A DNA stretch of 64,000 nucleotides, from the NCBI GenBank assembly GCA_018881555.1, contig JACAXG010000054.1, forward strand, positions 1,860,001 to 1,924,000, in the 5' to 3' direction. The translations under genes and the position numbers were made by a program. A model generated the notes under the pieces. It was not told where the DNA came from and made no database searches. It was given only the letters and a program-made list of their open reading frames with translations. This document shows, piece after piece, positions 40,601 to 53,300 of the stretch. This stretch comes from Amblyornis subalaris (Eukaryota > Chordata > Aves > Passeriformes > Ptilonorhynchidae). How positions within the stretch are numbered: the stretch's first letter is position 1; each line of letters opens with the position of its first letter.

Positions 40601-42210
40601 TATTATTTCAACTTTAGCAACAATTCTTCTGGCACTCATTTTTTACTTGGTCTAACAAAGTAGAATGGAAAGACACTGTCAATTGCACTTCGGGTTTTAA
40701 TCATGTCTCATTCACACTCAGAGTTGCATCATCTTAATAAAAGGCAGGACTTCAGGCAAGTTCAAGCAGCTTTATACTTTATAGGTAAACCACCCAATCC
40801 ACTTCGGGTTAATTTATGTGAGATTCCACAGTCCAAAGTGAAAATGTCTAACAGAGGTACTAGGAAGGAAATAAGGAAACTCCCTGTGTGTACAAGCTTA
40901 AACTTAAACTTTTTTTTGCATGAAGTCAGTACCCAGATTTCAGATCTTGGGGTCCAAGAGAGGTTAAAGAATAGGGTTAAAGAATTCTCCAGCTACAAGA
41001 ACAGCAGAGGATCCAATATGGATGGGAACTGTATCACTGCAGGAGAGTTCATGAAAGAACTGAACCTGAACTGGCTCTTTCAGGAGAGGTTAGAAGAGAA
41101 ATAACAGACATTTGCATTTGAATATACAAAGCCTGGAAGATACAAAGTGAAAAATTAGAAATAATGGTAATGATAATCCAGAAAACTGAAAAAAGCAGCA
41201 TATTAAACCAGAAATTAAGCAGGAAGTTTCTTGTAATAAGACTAAGAAAGTAGCTATATGTTACCATATGAATAGCGAGCAACAAATAATTGCATTTGTG
41301 AAACCAATTCTGACAAATAAAGAACTCTGAATTTGCCTTAAGGACCATAAAAAGTGCTTCAAAATGCATTTTGAAAGAACAAGATGAAGAAATACAAAGC
41401 AAACAAAGACAAACTACAATGGAAGTCTCATCTCCCACCACCATTCTTTCCATATTTACTCATCACCTGAGGTGAACTAACGATACTTTTGTAAAATCAA
41501 TTACAACGAAGTGACAAACATATTTAGTTGGATTCCTTCACCATAAAACCTATTGAAGAAATTTCTGCCTCTTGTCCTATTCCAGATGTACAGCTCAAAT
41601 CACCTAAATCAGGGTCTCACACTCTTTACAAAAACACCTGCAGTGTCCCAAGCCCTTATTTACCCAGGACTGCCAAAATCCTCAACTTCATCTAAATCAC
41701 AACAGGAGCTCACAAAAGCAGAATGACCCATTAATATAAAAGACAAAGTTTACATGTTAGAGGAGAATAGAGAGAAATTTCTGATGAGCATAATCCATTG
41801 CTTTAGCCAATTAAATCACATTTTTACCATAGTTGCTTTGGCAATTTAAATTTTCCATATGTAAGTCAAAAAGCCAACATGAAGTGCTGACCCTCTATTT
41901 GAGAGCCTGCTTCAATTATTTTTTCTCACATTTTTCTCACATTTCTCTGCTTTTTAAAAGCAGATTACTGATCCTAGATTACTACTACACTAAAGAACCC
42001 TAATTTATTAAAAGGGCTCTTATGAAGCAACTTAGTTTTAAACAGACATATAAATTAGCTTTACTGAAAACAGACGTTTAAATCTAATTTTATACAGAAG
42101 AAAAAAGCAAAGAGAAAAATATTTTCTCAGATAACTGAGTCATAATACATATGCATAATATAAATTAAGTCATACACAATATAAATCAAGGCACACATAA
42201 TAGTAAACCA

Positions 42211-42261
42211 ATCTATAGACTACAGAAAGTAGTCTGCAGACCTATAAAGTAGTCTATAGAT
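42211..42261. repeat. 13-bp perfect inverted repeat enclosing a 10-bp palindrome
   Basis: ATCTATAGACTAC (42211-42223) is the exact reverse complement of GTAGTCTATAGAT (42249-42261). The 25-bp loop contains the perfect palindrome GTCTGCAGAC. Just upstream (42153-42198) an AATATAAAT.AAG word is repeated. It could extrude as a hairpin. No terminator or gene role is evident in this intron. Confidence 0.85.
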
Positions 42262-43084
42262 CTAGATGGATCCTGTAAATTTCCACAAAATGAACAACTA
42301 TAAAAGTCTGTATCTTTGATATATAGCAAATAAAGTGACTTAGGGAAAGTCTAGTCTTGATTGCAGTTATTTAAATTTACACTTTTTTTGCCAAGAGATA
42401 AAAATATATTCCTGATGAACTCCTGAAAACCTGGAAAAAGCTCACTTATATTAAATAATTATGTTCTTAATAATGACTAACTTGTATAAAAATAGTAAAA
42501 TTTTGTAAGAAACTTTTAATAATAATGTTAAAGCTGCACATTTAAATACTTCTAGCCAAAAGAATTATCCTCATCTAAATTGTTTAATTTATAGGAAACC
42601 AATACTAATCCCTAGATTAAGAGAGGCATATGATTAAAAAAAAGATCAACCAGGAGCTGAGGCAGAAAATTATGTTAACATTCTATACTGAAAGCTTCAC
42701 AAGAAAGGATTTGTGCAGCTTGTAAGAAACTCATTCAGAGGATTTATAAGTTACAATAAGCATATTGATAAGATATTATGCAAAATATGAAGGCTAAGAA
42801 GTCCAACTTTGGTAAAAAAAAAATTAAGTCAGTGAAATGTGCAAGTGGGAAGAGATACGTTTAAAAGGTGAGGTCTAAAATCTGCAAATCCTAAAAAAAT
42901 GAGGCAGAGATCAAGGAAATCTGATCTCTTGCAGAGCAGCTTTGGTAGGACAGAATAGCAATATGGTTTCGAAATGTGCAAAATTAGAATTTTAATGTAG
43001 GGTGTATTCAGAAAACGACTGCTCTGTAGTATGAAAAAGCAGAGAGATTACAGACAAAGGTAAGACTCCACGTGACAGAAGGAG

Positions 43085-43320
43085 TCAATTCGTCTGGCTC
43101 TGCCCACACACCCTGCAGCTCTACAATCCCGCTGCCTACCCCACGCCAGCCTCCCTAGGAGCCAGCACAGCTCCCTCTCCCAGCAAAAGGGCTGGGAAAG
43201 GGCACTTTCAGCTGCATTTGCAACTGCAGGAAATCAGAGACTAGTCCATGAAGCATTGGAACTGGAGCACAGGAGAGAAAAGTACCATACCCACAGCTGC
43301 GGGAGCGGATTAGAAAGATC
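43085..43320. other. Locally GC-richer patch, origin unknown
   Basis: The stretch contains CTGCCCACACACCCTGCAGC, CCCGCTGCCTACCCCACGCC and GCTGCGGGAGCGG in an otherwise AT-rich intron. I recognise no exon (no splice-bounded frame with known similarity) and no transposon. A regulatory element or an old insertion are both possible. Confidence 0.35.
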
Positions 43321-43942
43321 ATCTCTCTCTTCTGGTAACAGTAACCCAACATCAGATTGTCTCTGCTGAAGAAACTGCTGACTCATTCTTTGAAACAAAG
43401 ACTTTGTATTTCCCCAAACCCTAGTCAATTCTTTTGATACCTATTTTTATACTCAATCTTTGGCATGAAATTCATCCCCAGTAGACAGTCTGCACAAAAC
43501 ACAAACAGCATTGCAGCTCTTTTTTTCTAGTACTACATTTGCGTGGTGCTTACTCCAATTTGAAAAAATCTTGCTGNAATAGCAGCCGCTATTGTAAAGC
43601 AATAAGCCATTAAGTCATCACTTCTCAATATTTCATTTTGCTTCCTCAAAATCACTTCAAAATGTTATTTTTACTCATGGTATTGCTAAATACAACTACT
43701 AAAAGCTTAGAAAAAACGTTCATTATAAATAACACTAATTTTACTCTCAGCACAACATTACATCATGCTGCTACTAAAGCAATCAGAAAAGCTGGCAATC
43801 ACACACCACATACAGTAACAGCATACACCAAACACACCACAGCACATCATGTTAAATATCCAAACTTGAAGGGCTTTTTAGCTACAGAAGTGTTAAGATT
43901 AATCTTCTATTAAAGCTTTCAAAGGTGATGGCCAAAGTTACA

Positions 43943-43976
43943 GGACTTTCAACTGAGATTAGATACCTGAATTTTT
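43943..43976. repeat. Possible ancient amniote repeat fragment
   Basis: ACTTTCAACTGAGATTAGAT followed by ACCTGAATTTT resembles the reptile repeat phrase TCAATGGGAGTTAGGTGCC with TAAATAC. A similar phrase occurs near 50350. This is a pattern recollection only. Confidence 0.22.
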
Positions 43977-44230
43977 TATAAGAAATTATAGGTATCTTGA
44001 TTGCTTGCCACAATAGACCAGCTCCCTTGGCAAAATAGGGAATTAGAGATGTTTCGCACTAAAATNCACCCCCGCATGCAGTCACAGAATTAACACAATC
44101 TCTAAACTCTTCTAAAATAGCTGCATGTGTAAATCTCACAAGCTCCAAGGAATTTGCTAGACTTCTTNATGTCCTCTCATGTCCTGAATAACAGACACTT
44201 ATGTACAGATACATATGCATACATCCTTTC

Positions 44231-44268
44231 TGTGTACACGAGCGCACACACACATACATACACATGTC
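44231..44268. repeat. CA-rich microsatellite
   Basis: GTGTACACGAGCGCACACAC continuing into ACATACATACACATG. It is an imperfect (CA)n/(CATA)n tract. Confidence 0.75.
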
Positions 44269-46139
44269 TATTCTGACCCTCACAGTCCCAAAGAACTTTG
44301 AAGTGTTTCCAGTGTAACTCTACCTAGCTATGGAGCAATCCAAAATTTAATTCAAAGTTTTATCTCTGAAGAACAAAGACAACTGATACAGGCATTAGCT
44401 AGTGCAGGGAATTTGAGAAATTTGAGGAAGGAAAACGAAAAAAAGTTCAAAGCAAAGACTTGGTGCTAGCAGTGCCAGAGTCATGCTTTTTTTAAACCAA
44501 CTGTATAAAGCTGACCTAAACCTCTACAAGGGGGAATTTGACAATACACTGAAAAAATAATATATGAAAAGTCAATATAAAAAACCTTGCCACTTCTAAC
44601 ACTTGCTAGCTGTAAGTCTGAACATCAGTGGGAGTCCATTCTGACAAGTTTTACAGTCACATCTTCACACTATGATACTACTAATCATAATCCATATGGG
44701 TACTCTAAGGAATAAAAAATAGATTTGGCCTGAGCAAAGCTGGAAATTCTCTTCTCTCCCAGAACATCTGATAAAGCAAGCTCAGAAGAAATATTTCTGA
44801 AATTGTTTTCTCTCATCAGACCTAACTATTCTAGTTCAGCAATTGGTTTAAAAACAGCAAGTGTGTTGCAAAGAGGTATTGATACAGGTAAGAGGAAGTA
44901 AAACTGACAGTGCAACTCCACAAGTCACAAGTCATATTATTCTTTGACCTAAAAAAATCCATTTAAAAGGAAATGTTCTACCATAAAGTAAGTCCATCTT
45001 CAAACGAGAATAAAATGAAATTCAGAATTGAATTATTAAAAAGACCAAATATATATAAAAAAATTCTGATTATTGCACTTCAACCCATTTTAACTTTGTA
45101 ATAGGAGTGATGCATTCCAGAACAAACCTTCTGATTTCTTTCACCGTTTTCCAAAACACCACCAGGTTGTGAAGCAATTTCTTTTTCTTGGCTAAAAATA
45201 CACGTGCTATGAATCATCAAGAAAACCATTACACAGCACTTCCTGGGCTCTGCTAATTCCTTTCAGACAAAGAACTGCAATTTTCATCCTTTCTGGAGCT
45301 ACCTTCAGTAGAGTCAAGGCACTTCAAAACATCATTACAATTAAACCTGTCCTCTGTATATACTTATACAGCATTAGCATATGACTGTAAATTGACNACT
45401 CCTCTATAAAGCAATTTTCAATATAAGGATTTGCTAAATTTGTGCCAATCTTTTACTACAAGTATCAGCACTGCACAGGAAGAACAAAATTGCCAGGCTG
45501 CACTCTAGATTATGAAAAACAGGGAAAAATGGCACAGAATATCACACACAAGATGAAACTGGATGCAGACAGATGAAATGGTTGACAAAACAGGCAAAAT
45601 TTAAAACATTAACGCAACACTAGGTATTGTTAAAAAAACAAACAAAAGCCACACTTTAATCTCTACAGAAAAATGAAATTTTTCTTCATTGGGAACTTTA
45701 TACTCAAAATGCTTCAAACTAAATCTTTTAAAACCACACTCTTTTCTGAAAGCTTCCCATTTTACATGAACTGTATCAATAGCCTTAGATCATGGATGAG
45801 AGAACATCTTAAAAACCTTATTACATGCTGGTTCTACTCCAACAGTGAAAACAGTAAGGAAAGAAGCTAAGATGTTCCTGAATTGCCTCTGCTCTCTGCC
45901 TATCCTGCTACATCACCAACCAACACGGTCTAACCCAAAATGCTAATTAAAAAAACCTGTGGGAAGAAACGTATACAAATGCTGATCTTGATTTTTTTAG
46001 AGAATTTTTTTATTTATGGCAATATTGCAATTAAATACTGTTGCAATCAAATACTTCCCTGCAAGATTTATATTAGCCTACCAATTATGTAGCAAGTGTT
46101 CCTTTATCTGACACTACGTACTTACTACTCTTTGGTTGA

Positions 46140-46270
46140 TGCTCCATCCCTGGAAGTGTTGCTGGTCAGGTTGCATGGAGCTTTGAGCAACCTGGTCTAG
46201 TGGAAGGGGGCCGGGAATAAACGATCTTTAAGCTCTCTTCCAGTCAAAACAATTCGATGATTTTATGGTA
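46140..46270 (+). mobile_element. CR1 LINE 3' end, avian type
   Basis: This is the clearest transposon in the window. The plus strand reads CCATCCCTGGAAGTGTTGCT, GGTCAGGTTGCATGGAGC, TTTGAGCAACCTGGTCTAGT, GGAAG, then (with part of the usual consensus deleted) ACGATCTTTAAGCTCTCTTC, CAGTCAAAACAATTCGATGA and TTTTATGG. It ends in a degenerate form of the ATTCTATG(A) 3' tail of chicken-type CR1. It is 5'-truncated, as is usual for CR1, and carries no coding capacity. It is the main evidence that this is bird DNA. Confidence 0.88.
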
Positions 46271-48816
46271 TTTTTGTATATTTAAAAGCCACATACTTTG
46301 CTTTTAAAGAAAAGAAAATAAAGCTATTCCTGTTACTATTTCTTTAGAAAAAATATATTCTCTGCTATTACCTGCATTAATACCGATCAGAGACTAATTG
46401 AACTCTTGGGAGAGTGGAGAAAAGGGAATAATATGGATTCCTCATACTAATGTCTTCGAAGAGAGAATTTTCCAAGAGTAGTTCACAGACATTTACAATA
46501 TGCAACTGAATATTTTGTATCTTGACCTACCTAATCCAGGAAAAAAAAAAAATCTCTGAAATAGTTTCTTTTTCTTATCTGCAATCAGATGTTAGCAGTT
46601 TAAGAATTAGAACTTGAAAAAAAATACTAGGAAAACCATTCTGACACAGAACGTGTTTAGAAATAAGGACAATTAGGAGACATGAGAAAACTGAACAGAA
46701 GTAGAAAACATCTGAATGGAAAAAATATTAACAAACAGGCTGATAAATACTGTGCATATTTTGACATTTTAGTTATGTAGAGCCTCCACAGAGAACACAG
46801 CATCTTACAGCAGGAGGCTCTGTATGAGAGCTCCAGTTTAAATCCTCCCAATTCAAAAATCTCCTGGTGGGAGAATTTTATCATCTGAAGAAGTTAATTA
46901 ACAGCAAGTTTAATGTAGGGTCTCTAAAGTATACTGTTCGTTTTCATACAGAGTAGCAAAATCAAAACAAGAGAGACGTAAGTAGCAAACGGAATGAATT
47001 CTGTTTGTCTCATAAAATGCATGTGTTACCTCCTCCTTTCTTCCCACAGGGTGGAAGGGAGAGGTATGAGAAAACATACAGCCCTGCTGAACAGAACATC
47101 CATCACACAGAGCTGACCCACCCTGCTGCAGGATGGTATCAGATACACTAGGTTCTTTCCTAAATACTCAAGTTTCTTTTTGGATGCCGAAGGAGTTATT
47201 TCTGGAATTATGAAAATTTTACAAATCTCTTCCCATGACCTTTCTGACATTCAAACTTTGATGAATAGCTCCCACACTAGATTGCTCATTCTGAGCAGAA
47301 AATTTCATGTTCCTTTTCCTTAGTAGCAGATAAACTATGGATTGTCCACAGCAATGATTAAACACAGTTTACAAAAGCACCAGCATATCAGTCATTTGTT
47401 CTTAACCCAAAAACGCCTGACCTTTTTTCTGGCATGACGTTTTTCTTTTCAACCTTACAATGGCCTTTGTCAAAATCAACTTTTAAAAGCTGTTCTGTAC
47501 CATATCTCACTTGTGCCATAGGTTCCGTGGGCTATTCCCAGTTATACTGTTAGGAACAGACACCAGGCCTAGAGACCAATCAAGCTGCAAAATCAAGCAC
47601 TCCAAAGTCAGCAAATGTCAAAGACATTGCCAGAAACAATGGGCAAGATGCCTGGGAGCCTTGATTTGCCCTTGCCCTGTGTGCATGCATTATGGTCAGT
47701 TTTTATATATAGAATTACATCCTACCATCGCCCATAAGGCTGCTCCCTGATTCAGTTAAAAAGAAGAATCAACACCCATTTACTGAGCAACTAACTACTC
47801 AATACTTGTTTTCTTCTCAGCATTTGAAATACAGCTTGAGACCTTCTCTACCGAGCACTACTCACGTATTTCTATGAAGGTGGACTCCTCAGTTTCTTGG
47901 TGTGGTATTCCATAAGGCTCATAACGATATCAACTAAGCATCTTACAAAACACCATCCTGAAAATACATCCCTTAAACCTATAAAGCATTGCCTCAAAAT
48001 TTGAAATGGAAGAATTCAGCAAAGAAAGGCAAAAAACCATTCTAGGTTTGGATGCCAAACTGAAACACCCAGCAGCATATCTTCCAGACTAGGTGTACTT
48101 GCATAGCGTTTTTATTATATATAAAAGTAGAATTTTATATTTATTTAACACAAAATTACCATTAATTCAATTGCACATGAGAGCTTAAAGCACTTTTCTA
48201 AGTCAAATTCCAGGTTCTAAAGTTGAACCAAAAAAACAGCACAAGTAGAGACTATCTACAGAAATTGTGATTTTGTGTGAATCATCATAAGAAACCTGGG
48301 AAAGGTAGGAATACTGCCCGAATCTCAACAGGACACTGAGCTGTACTCTATAATTAAATTCTAAAATAAAGTCAACAATATGGCTAGTAGTCCCAAGCTT
48401 CTCAAATACATATACTTGGCTGAAAAATGTAGGTCATCATACTAAAAGTAAGAGGATTACCTATGAAAGACTGAAATTTTGTTATGGGGTAGGGGGAGGA
48501 CATACAACATGACCAAAAGCAAACCATACAAGACAGAAAACTAGAGTAATGTATACCAAAATACACATAACTGAAAGCAATTTTGCACTTTAACGCAAGA
48601 GCATGCCAAACAGCAACATAATGAAGGGAATGAAAAATAACACCACATTTCAAGGTCTATGTGGGTCAGAGTCCAATAACCCAAAACCTGGCAGAAAAGG
48701 ACACTCTCACAGGGTTCTGCAAAATAATTAGGGATTTTGGCCAGTGCCACAATGCTTTTTTCAGTCCCCATACAGCATGGGAATCGATGAATACTATGGA
48801 CATGAACACTTGAGAC

Positions 48817-48833
48817 AAAAAAAAAAAAAAAAA
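48817..48833. repeat. A17 homopolymer
   Basis: Seventeen As followed by TTTT. There is no retrocopy body in front of it on the plus strand that I recognise, so it is listed as a simple repeat rather than a poly(A) tail. Confidence 0.85.
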
Positions 48834-50324
48834 TTTTGTAGAATATTGTGAAAAAAAGAAGCTAGAAGAATTATAGATTTAACTAGCACATGCTTAAAAA
48901 TAAATACCAGAAGTTATTAAAGTCTAATGTCAGATGTTTGTGCAATCCCGTTCTGACGCTGTTTGATGAAAGCTCTGTACTACAAATTCAGAGCAAAGGT
49001 AATTAATAAAAAGCTGAAATAATTGTGTTATTATTAATTAATTTACAGAATTGTATTAAAATGTTTGTAGTAGAAACTTTTGTGTTCATTCCAATCAATT
49101 TGTCTTTTTTGTACAATATCCATATATCATATGTAAATGAGAATATCCATAGCAGAATATCCAAACCCAAAAATCTATTAAATGGAATTAAGACTGAGTG
49201 TACGGACCTAAGTACATGCCATGTGCGTATATGCATTTTTATTATACAGATACAGCTGTAAAACATGTTACCAACCTGAAAAGTCAGGATTAATTTTAAA
49301 TCAATGCCATAATGCAGAAATACTTTTTTTCTTCCCTACAAACAAGGAAGTGGAGCAACCATCAGAACAAAACTAGCACCAAAAATAGTGTCTTCTCAAT
49401 CCCTTGACATCTTTAAATGAAGGATGGATATACTTCTGGCAAATGCACATTATCTAAGCACAAACTGAAACAGCATATTGGTCATTTAAGTCAAAAGGTT
49501 CATTATCAGGAGAACTGGATTAAATATAAATACTTATAATATGTAAACAATGGCAGACTTGGCAATTTAATGGTCCCTTGTAGCCACAAACTCTATGAAA
49601 AACTGTCCCAAATGAAACCATGCAATAAACACATTATTACAACCAATTAAATCAAGCCCATGCTCACTAAGCTGAAAGTCCATCACTATCCTCTTTGCCA
49701 GAGGTAATGATCTCTTTTGGAGGTGTTACCCACAAGGCAGAATAGCAAAATGAATCTGCTACACATCCTCTTCTTAAATACAAATTCAATTTGCTATGTA
49801 CTTGATCACATTTACCCTTCCATCTTAGTCTCCCTCACACACACAGATGTTCTTTTTCAAAAAAGGTTAAATAAATTAGGAGAGCAGCTTTGGGTTGTTG
49901 TTTCCTTGTTGTTTGTTTTTTTTTTCTTTTTAATTACGTTCTCAATTAGAGTAATTTCTGTCAGCAGGCAGCTTAATATAATATGCAAACCATGGCTATT
50001 TACCAAAACAGTAACTGTCTCTCACAGCTCCTAAAGCAAAGTCAAGTTACCCTTAAAGGACAGAACTGTACAGCACTGTGGCAGCAAGAAAAGAAAACTT
50101 TCCTTGTATATATATCTACATAAAAATTTTGAAATACGGCTATTCTTGCTGTTATTCTCTGTGATACATAGTATTATAGTAACATCTCTTGCAAAAGAAA
50201 CTTACACAGTTCTAAAGAAAAAATTATCTTTAAAGAAGAGTTCACCTAGTGACCACTTTAAAGAGTTGTCATTAGGCCTAAAAAGCATTAAAAGTACTTG
50301 TGGCCAGGTTCAAAAATGTGTTTA

Positions 50325-50395
50325 AGGTGTGTCTCTGAAATTCTACTGACTCCATCAGGAAGTCAGGTATCTGAACATCTCTGTGGACCGAAGTC
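50325..50395. repeat. Possible ancient amniote repeat fragment
   Basis: GACTCCATCAGGAAGTCAGG followed by TATCTGAACATCTCTGTGGA parallels the reptile repeat phrase ..TCAATGGGAGTTAGGTGCC, TAAATACCTTTGTGGATCTGG. The family is unnamed and the call rests on recollection of the pattern. Confidence 0.28.
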
Positions 50396-53300
50396 CTCTT
50401 GTACACTAATCCCACATAAATCAACTTTATTATGAGAAAGATATAACAGTTTATTTTTGCTGTTATATAAAAGCGAAATAAATAGCAGTATGATTTAAGA
50501 GACCATTTATTTCAAATAAAACCCCCTCATTAATACATCACAAGCAGGAGTTTACATATCTGAAGTTACCAGAAAGACAGTCAATTATGCTAAAAATATA
50601 TACAAGCATCCTGTTTAGGCCAAGTGGATGACATGTATTTGCTGAAAACAAACTTGCCAATTCCTCTGTCTTCTACAGAGCTCAATACCATTAAACCTAA
50701 ACAGCAGTGAAAAATAAGCAGAAAAATCTACATGGCTTAGCTAACATTTAAATCAAATTTTAACTACATGTTATGCATGCAAGTTCAGAGAGTTCTCAAA
50801 CTAAAAATGCGGCAGTTGAGAGGCATGTGTCTCAGTCACACACACTGAAAAGCACACGCTGGACACAAACCACTGCCTGTCTCTGAACTCCTACACAACG
50901 AAGAGAAAAGAAAACACAGGTAACAATATAAATTCCAAAGAAACATTCTGTGCCAATCAGCTGCAATAGTTACTGTCTCTGGTTGCAGATCCAAGCCTTT
51001 ACAACCATCACAGAATCCCTTGGTCAAGCAGGGCAAAGAATAACAGAATTCTTTCACATATTTTCTAATAATTTAGAGTATATACAAAAGAACATCCAAA
51101 AGCATACATAGATATTTTTAAGAAAGAGGCAGATAGAAACTATAATATATGGCTTACTGCTGAGATTCTAACAAATAGCCTCAAAATATTTCAAAAATTA
51201 TTTTGCTAGTGAAAAAAGAAAGATATGAGAACAAAGACATGACAAAAACCCCAAACTGTTGCATTTGGCATGTTGTTTTTATAACAGAAAACTAGAGTAT
51301 ATTCAAGACAGTAACACTCTTTCACTTGTATTACATTTCGTTGTGTATCAACCGCACTTCTAGGATTTCGCGCACTTTCTCCTTCCACTCAGGCTGGGAT
51401 CACAGGCCTTAATTGAGGGAGCACCCTATCTCAGTTCCCTGTTTTCAAAAAAAAGTTAAAGTTTCAACTGTTTATCTGCTTCTGATTAAAAAAATTCAAG
51501 AGAGAGAAAGTAAGGGAAACATACAAAAGCACATTAGTTACATTTTACAGTAAGTATCACTTGGAGTATTTTCACCCCACTTTAAAACATCAGGTACAGT
51601 ATGCACATGTATGCAAAAACCACTCAAAATCCTCTGGGGGCCATTCCACCACACAAGGAAGGTGAAGAAGAACTGAAACGAAGTTGAAGTATTTCATTTT
51701 CATCTTGGACATTCTAAGGACCAGAGTGTGCACGGTCATGCTGTTCCTCTACTCTCTCTTTTCCAGTTTTTTTCCTTAACTTCCAAAAGACCGACAAACC
51801 TTCCACACGATTTTGACACAGTACAAAGAGATAAAGAATATCTAACAGCTTGCTTGTTCTAATTAAAATCAAAATGTAGAGGCGACAAAGAAATTAGTAC
51901 TCCACTAAAGCAGCAGCTGTTGCCAATAGTTATCTTTTGTATTAGAGATGCTGTGGGAGGAGGATAAGAGGGTGCTGGGGGCAGGTATTATATCTGAAGG
52001 TTCTTCATGGCATTTTAATGGAGAGAAGATGCAGTTATTTTAAAAGGACTTTCTAGAAGATTAAAAAAGCAGCTTCATCACTTTCCCCTCATAAAGATGC
52101 ACTTGTTCAACAAAAACACTTATTTCCAAGTATATACGTTAGGAGCAATGAAAACGCAGGTTGATGAGTTAAAAAAGATGAGTTTATTAAATATATAAGG
52201 GAAAAATAATNGTGGTTATTGTGAAACTGGTAAATAAGATTGTATTTTCTGTTGCATTTCTGTTAAGTATGATGTAACATAATTCCTTTCCTGCAAGGAG
52301 GGAGGAAACCAATTTTGATAACAAGACTAAATTTATCAAAAAAGAAACTGTGCCAAAACAGGCCACTCTTCACTCACTCTGTAGAATAACTGACACACCC
52401 AAAATAATAACTTGGAGTAATTCTTACTTTGATGGGAGTTGCTCACATTTCTGCTAACTGCAACAAAGAAAAACATTTGTTTCTCCCTATTAAGCAACTG
52501 TATTCAAGAGCAGATTTTTAGTAATTACAGTATTTAAAAGAACCCATGGATTTGGACTCCTGCTTTCTGAAAAGCAGCACTAAAACACGCTCAGTTTATA
52601 AAAACTACAAGTTCACAAAATTGCTGAGTGAAAAACCACTTTTTCATCTTTAAGTACACTTGCTTTAACATTCTCCAGTCTTCTGACTATGTATTACTGA
52701 TTAATTCAGGACAGGGCTCCACAACCAGACGTCATGGTCTACAGACAGCCATGACATAAAATAGCTTCAAATTAGTTTTCCTTCATGTTTGAAGGTAGGC
52801 TTTACACCTTTTTCAGTGTTTCAGTTAAACTCTCAAAACCACAGTACCATCTATAAACATTTCTACAAATATAAAGCATAGTGTCTATAACAGCATTTCC
52901 TGTATACCTTTCCATGAGTTTACAGCAGACATTTTACAAATCCTTCTTCCTCTGTAAAAGTCTAAATCCCAGCAGACTTCTGGCAGGACACCAAAAGTAA
53001 ACCACTGTGCAAACAGCAAGAGAGCCAGGAGCTGCACATACAAAGTGCTCAAGTTATAGAGTATTTCTGACTGCATATACACAAGATCAAAACCTCCTGC
53101 TGTTACTGCCATTGCAGATGAGAAAAGGGAAGTTAGGGAAATCCATTTGCACCACTGTATGTCCAGTAGCCATCACTCAATGCTAACAAGCCAAAAATCT
53201 ATAGGAAGTACATTTACTGCTACTACTGATCAAAGAGCATGTGGCTGTTTTGTTTCAGTTATGCTCAACCTGAGTTGGCAAATACTTGTGCTAAAATGTC

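Larger units (their letters stand above)
37381..46139. other. Intronic block: no gene recognised
   Basis: AT-rich sequence with a G14 run at 37610-37623, a compound palindrome at 42211-42261, a GC-richer patch at 43085-43320 and a CA-rich tract at 44231-44268. The largest open frames, 40703-41104 (plus, 133 codons) and 41049-41453 (minus, 134 codons), overlap on opposite strands and encode nothing I recognise. Confidence 0.6.

Noticed and set aside
40703..41453. Two 133-134-codon open frames overlapping on opposite strands
   Set aside because: No recognised domain, no splice or promoter context, and lengths within chance expectation for 64 kb.
48817..48833. A17 run as the tail of a processed pseudogene
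   Set aside because: The upstream sequence (48540-48816) has no recognisable transcript-derived body and no target-site duplication was seen.
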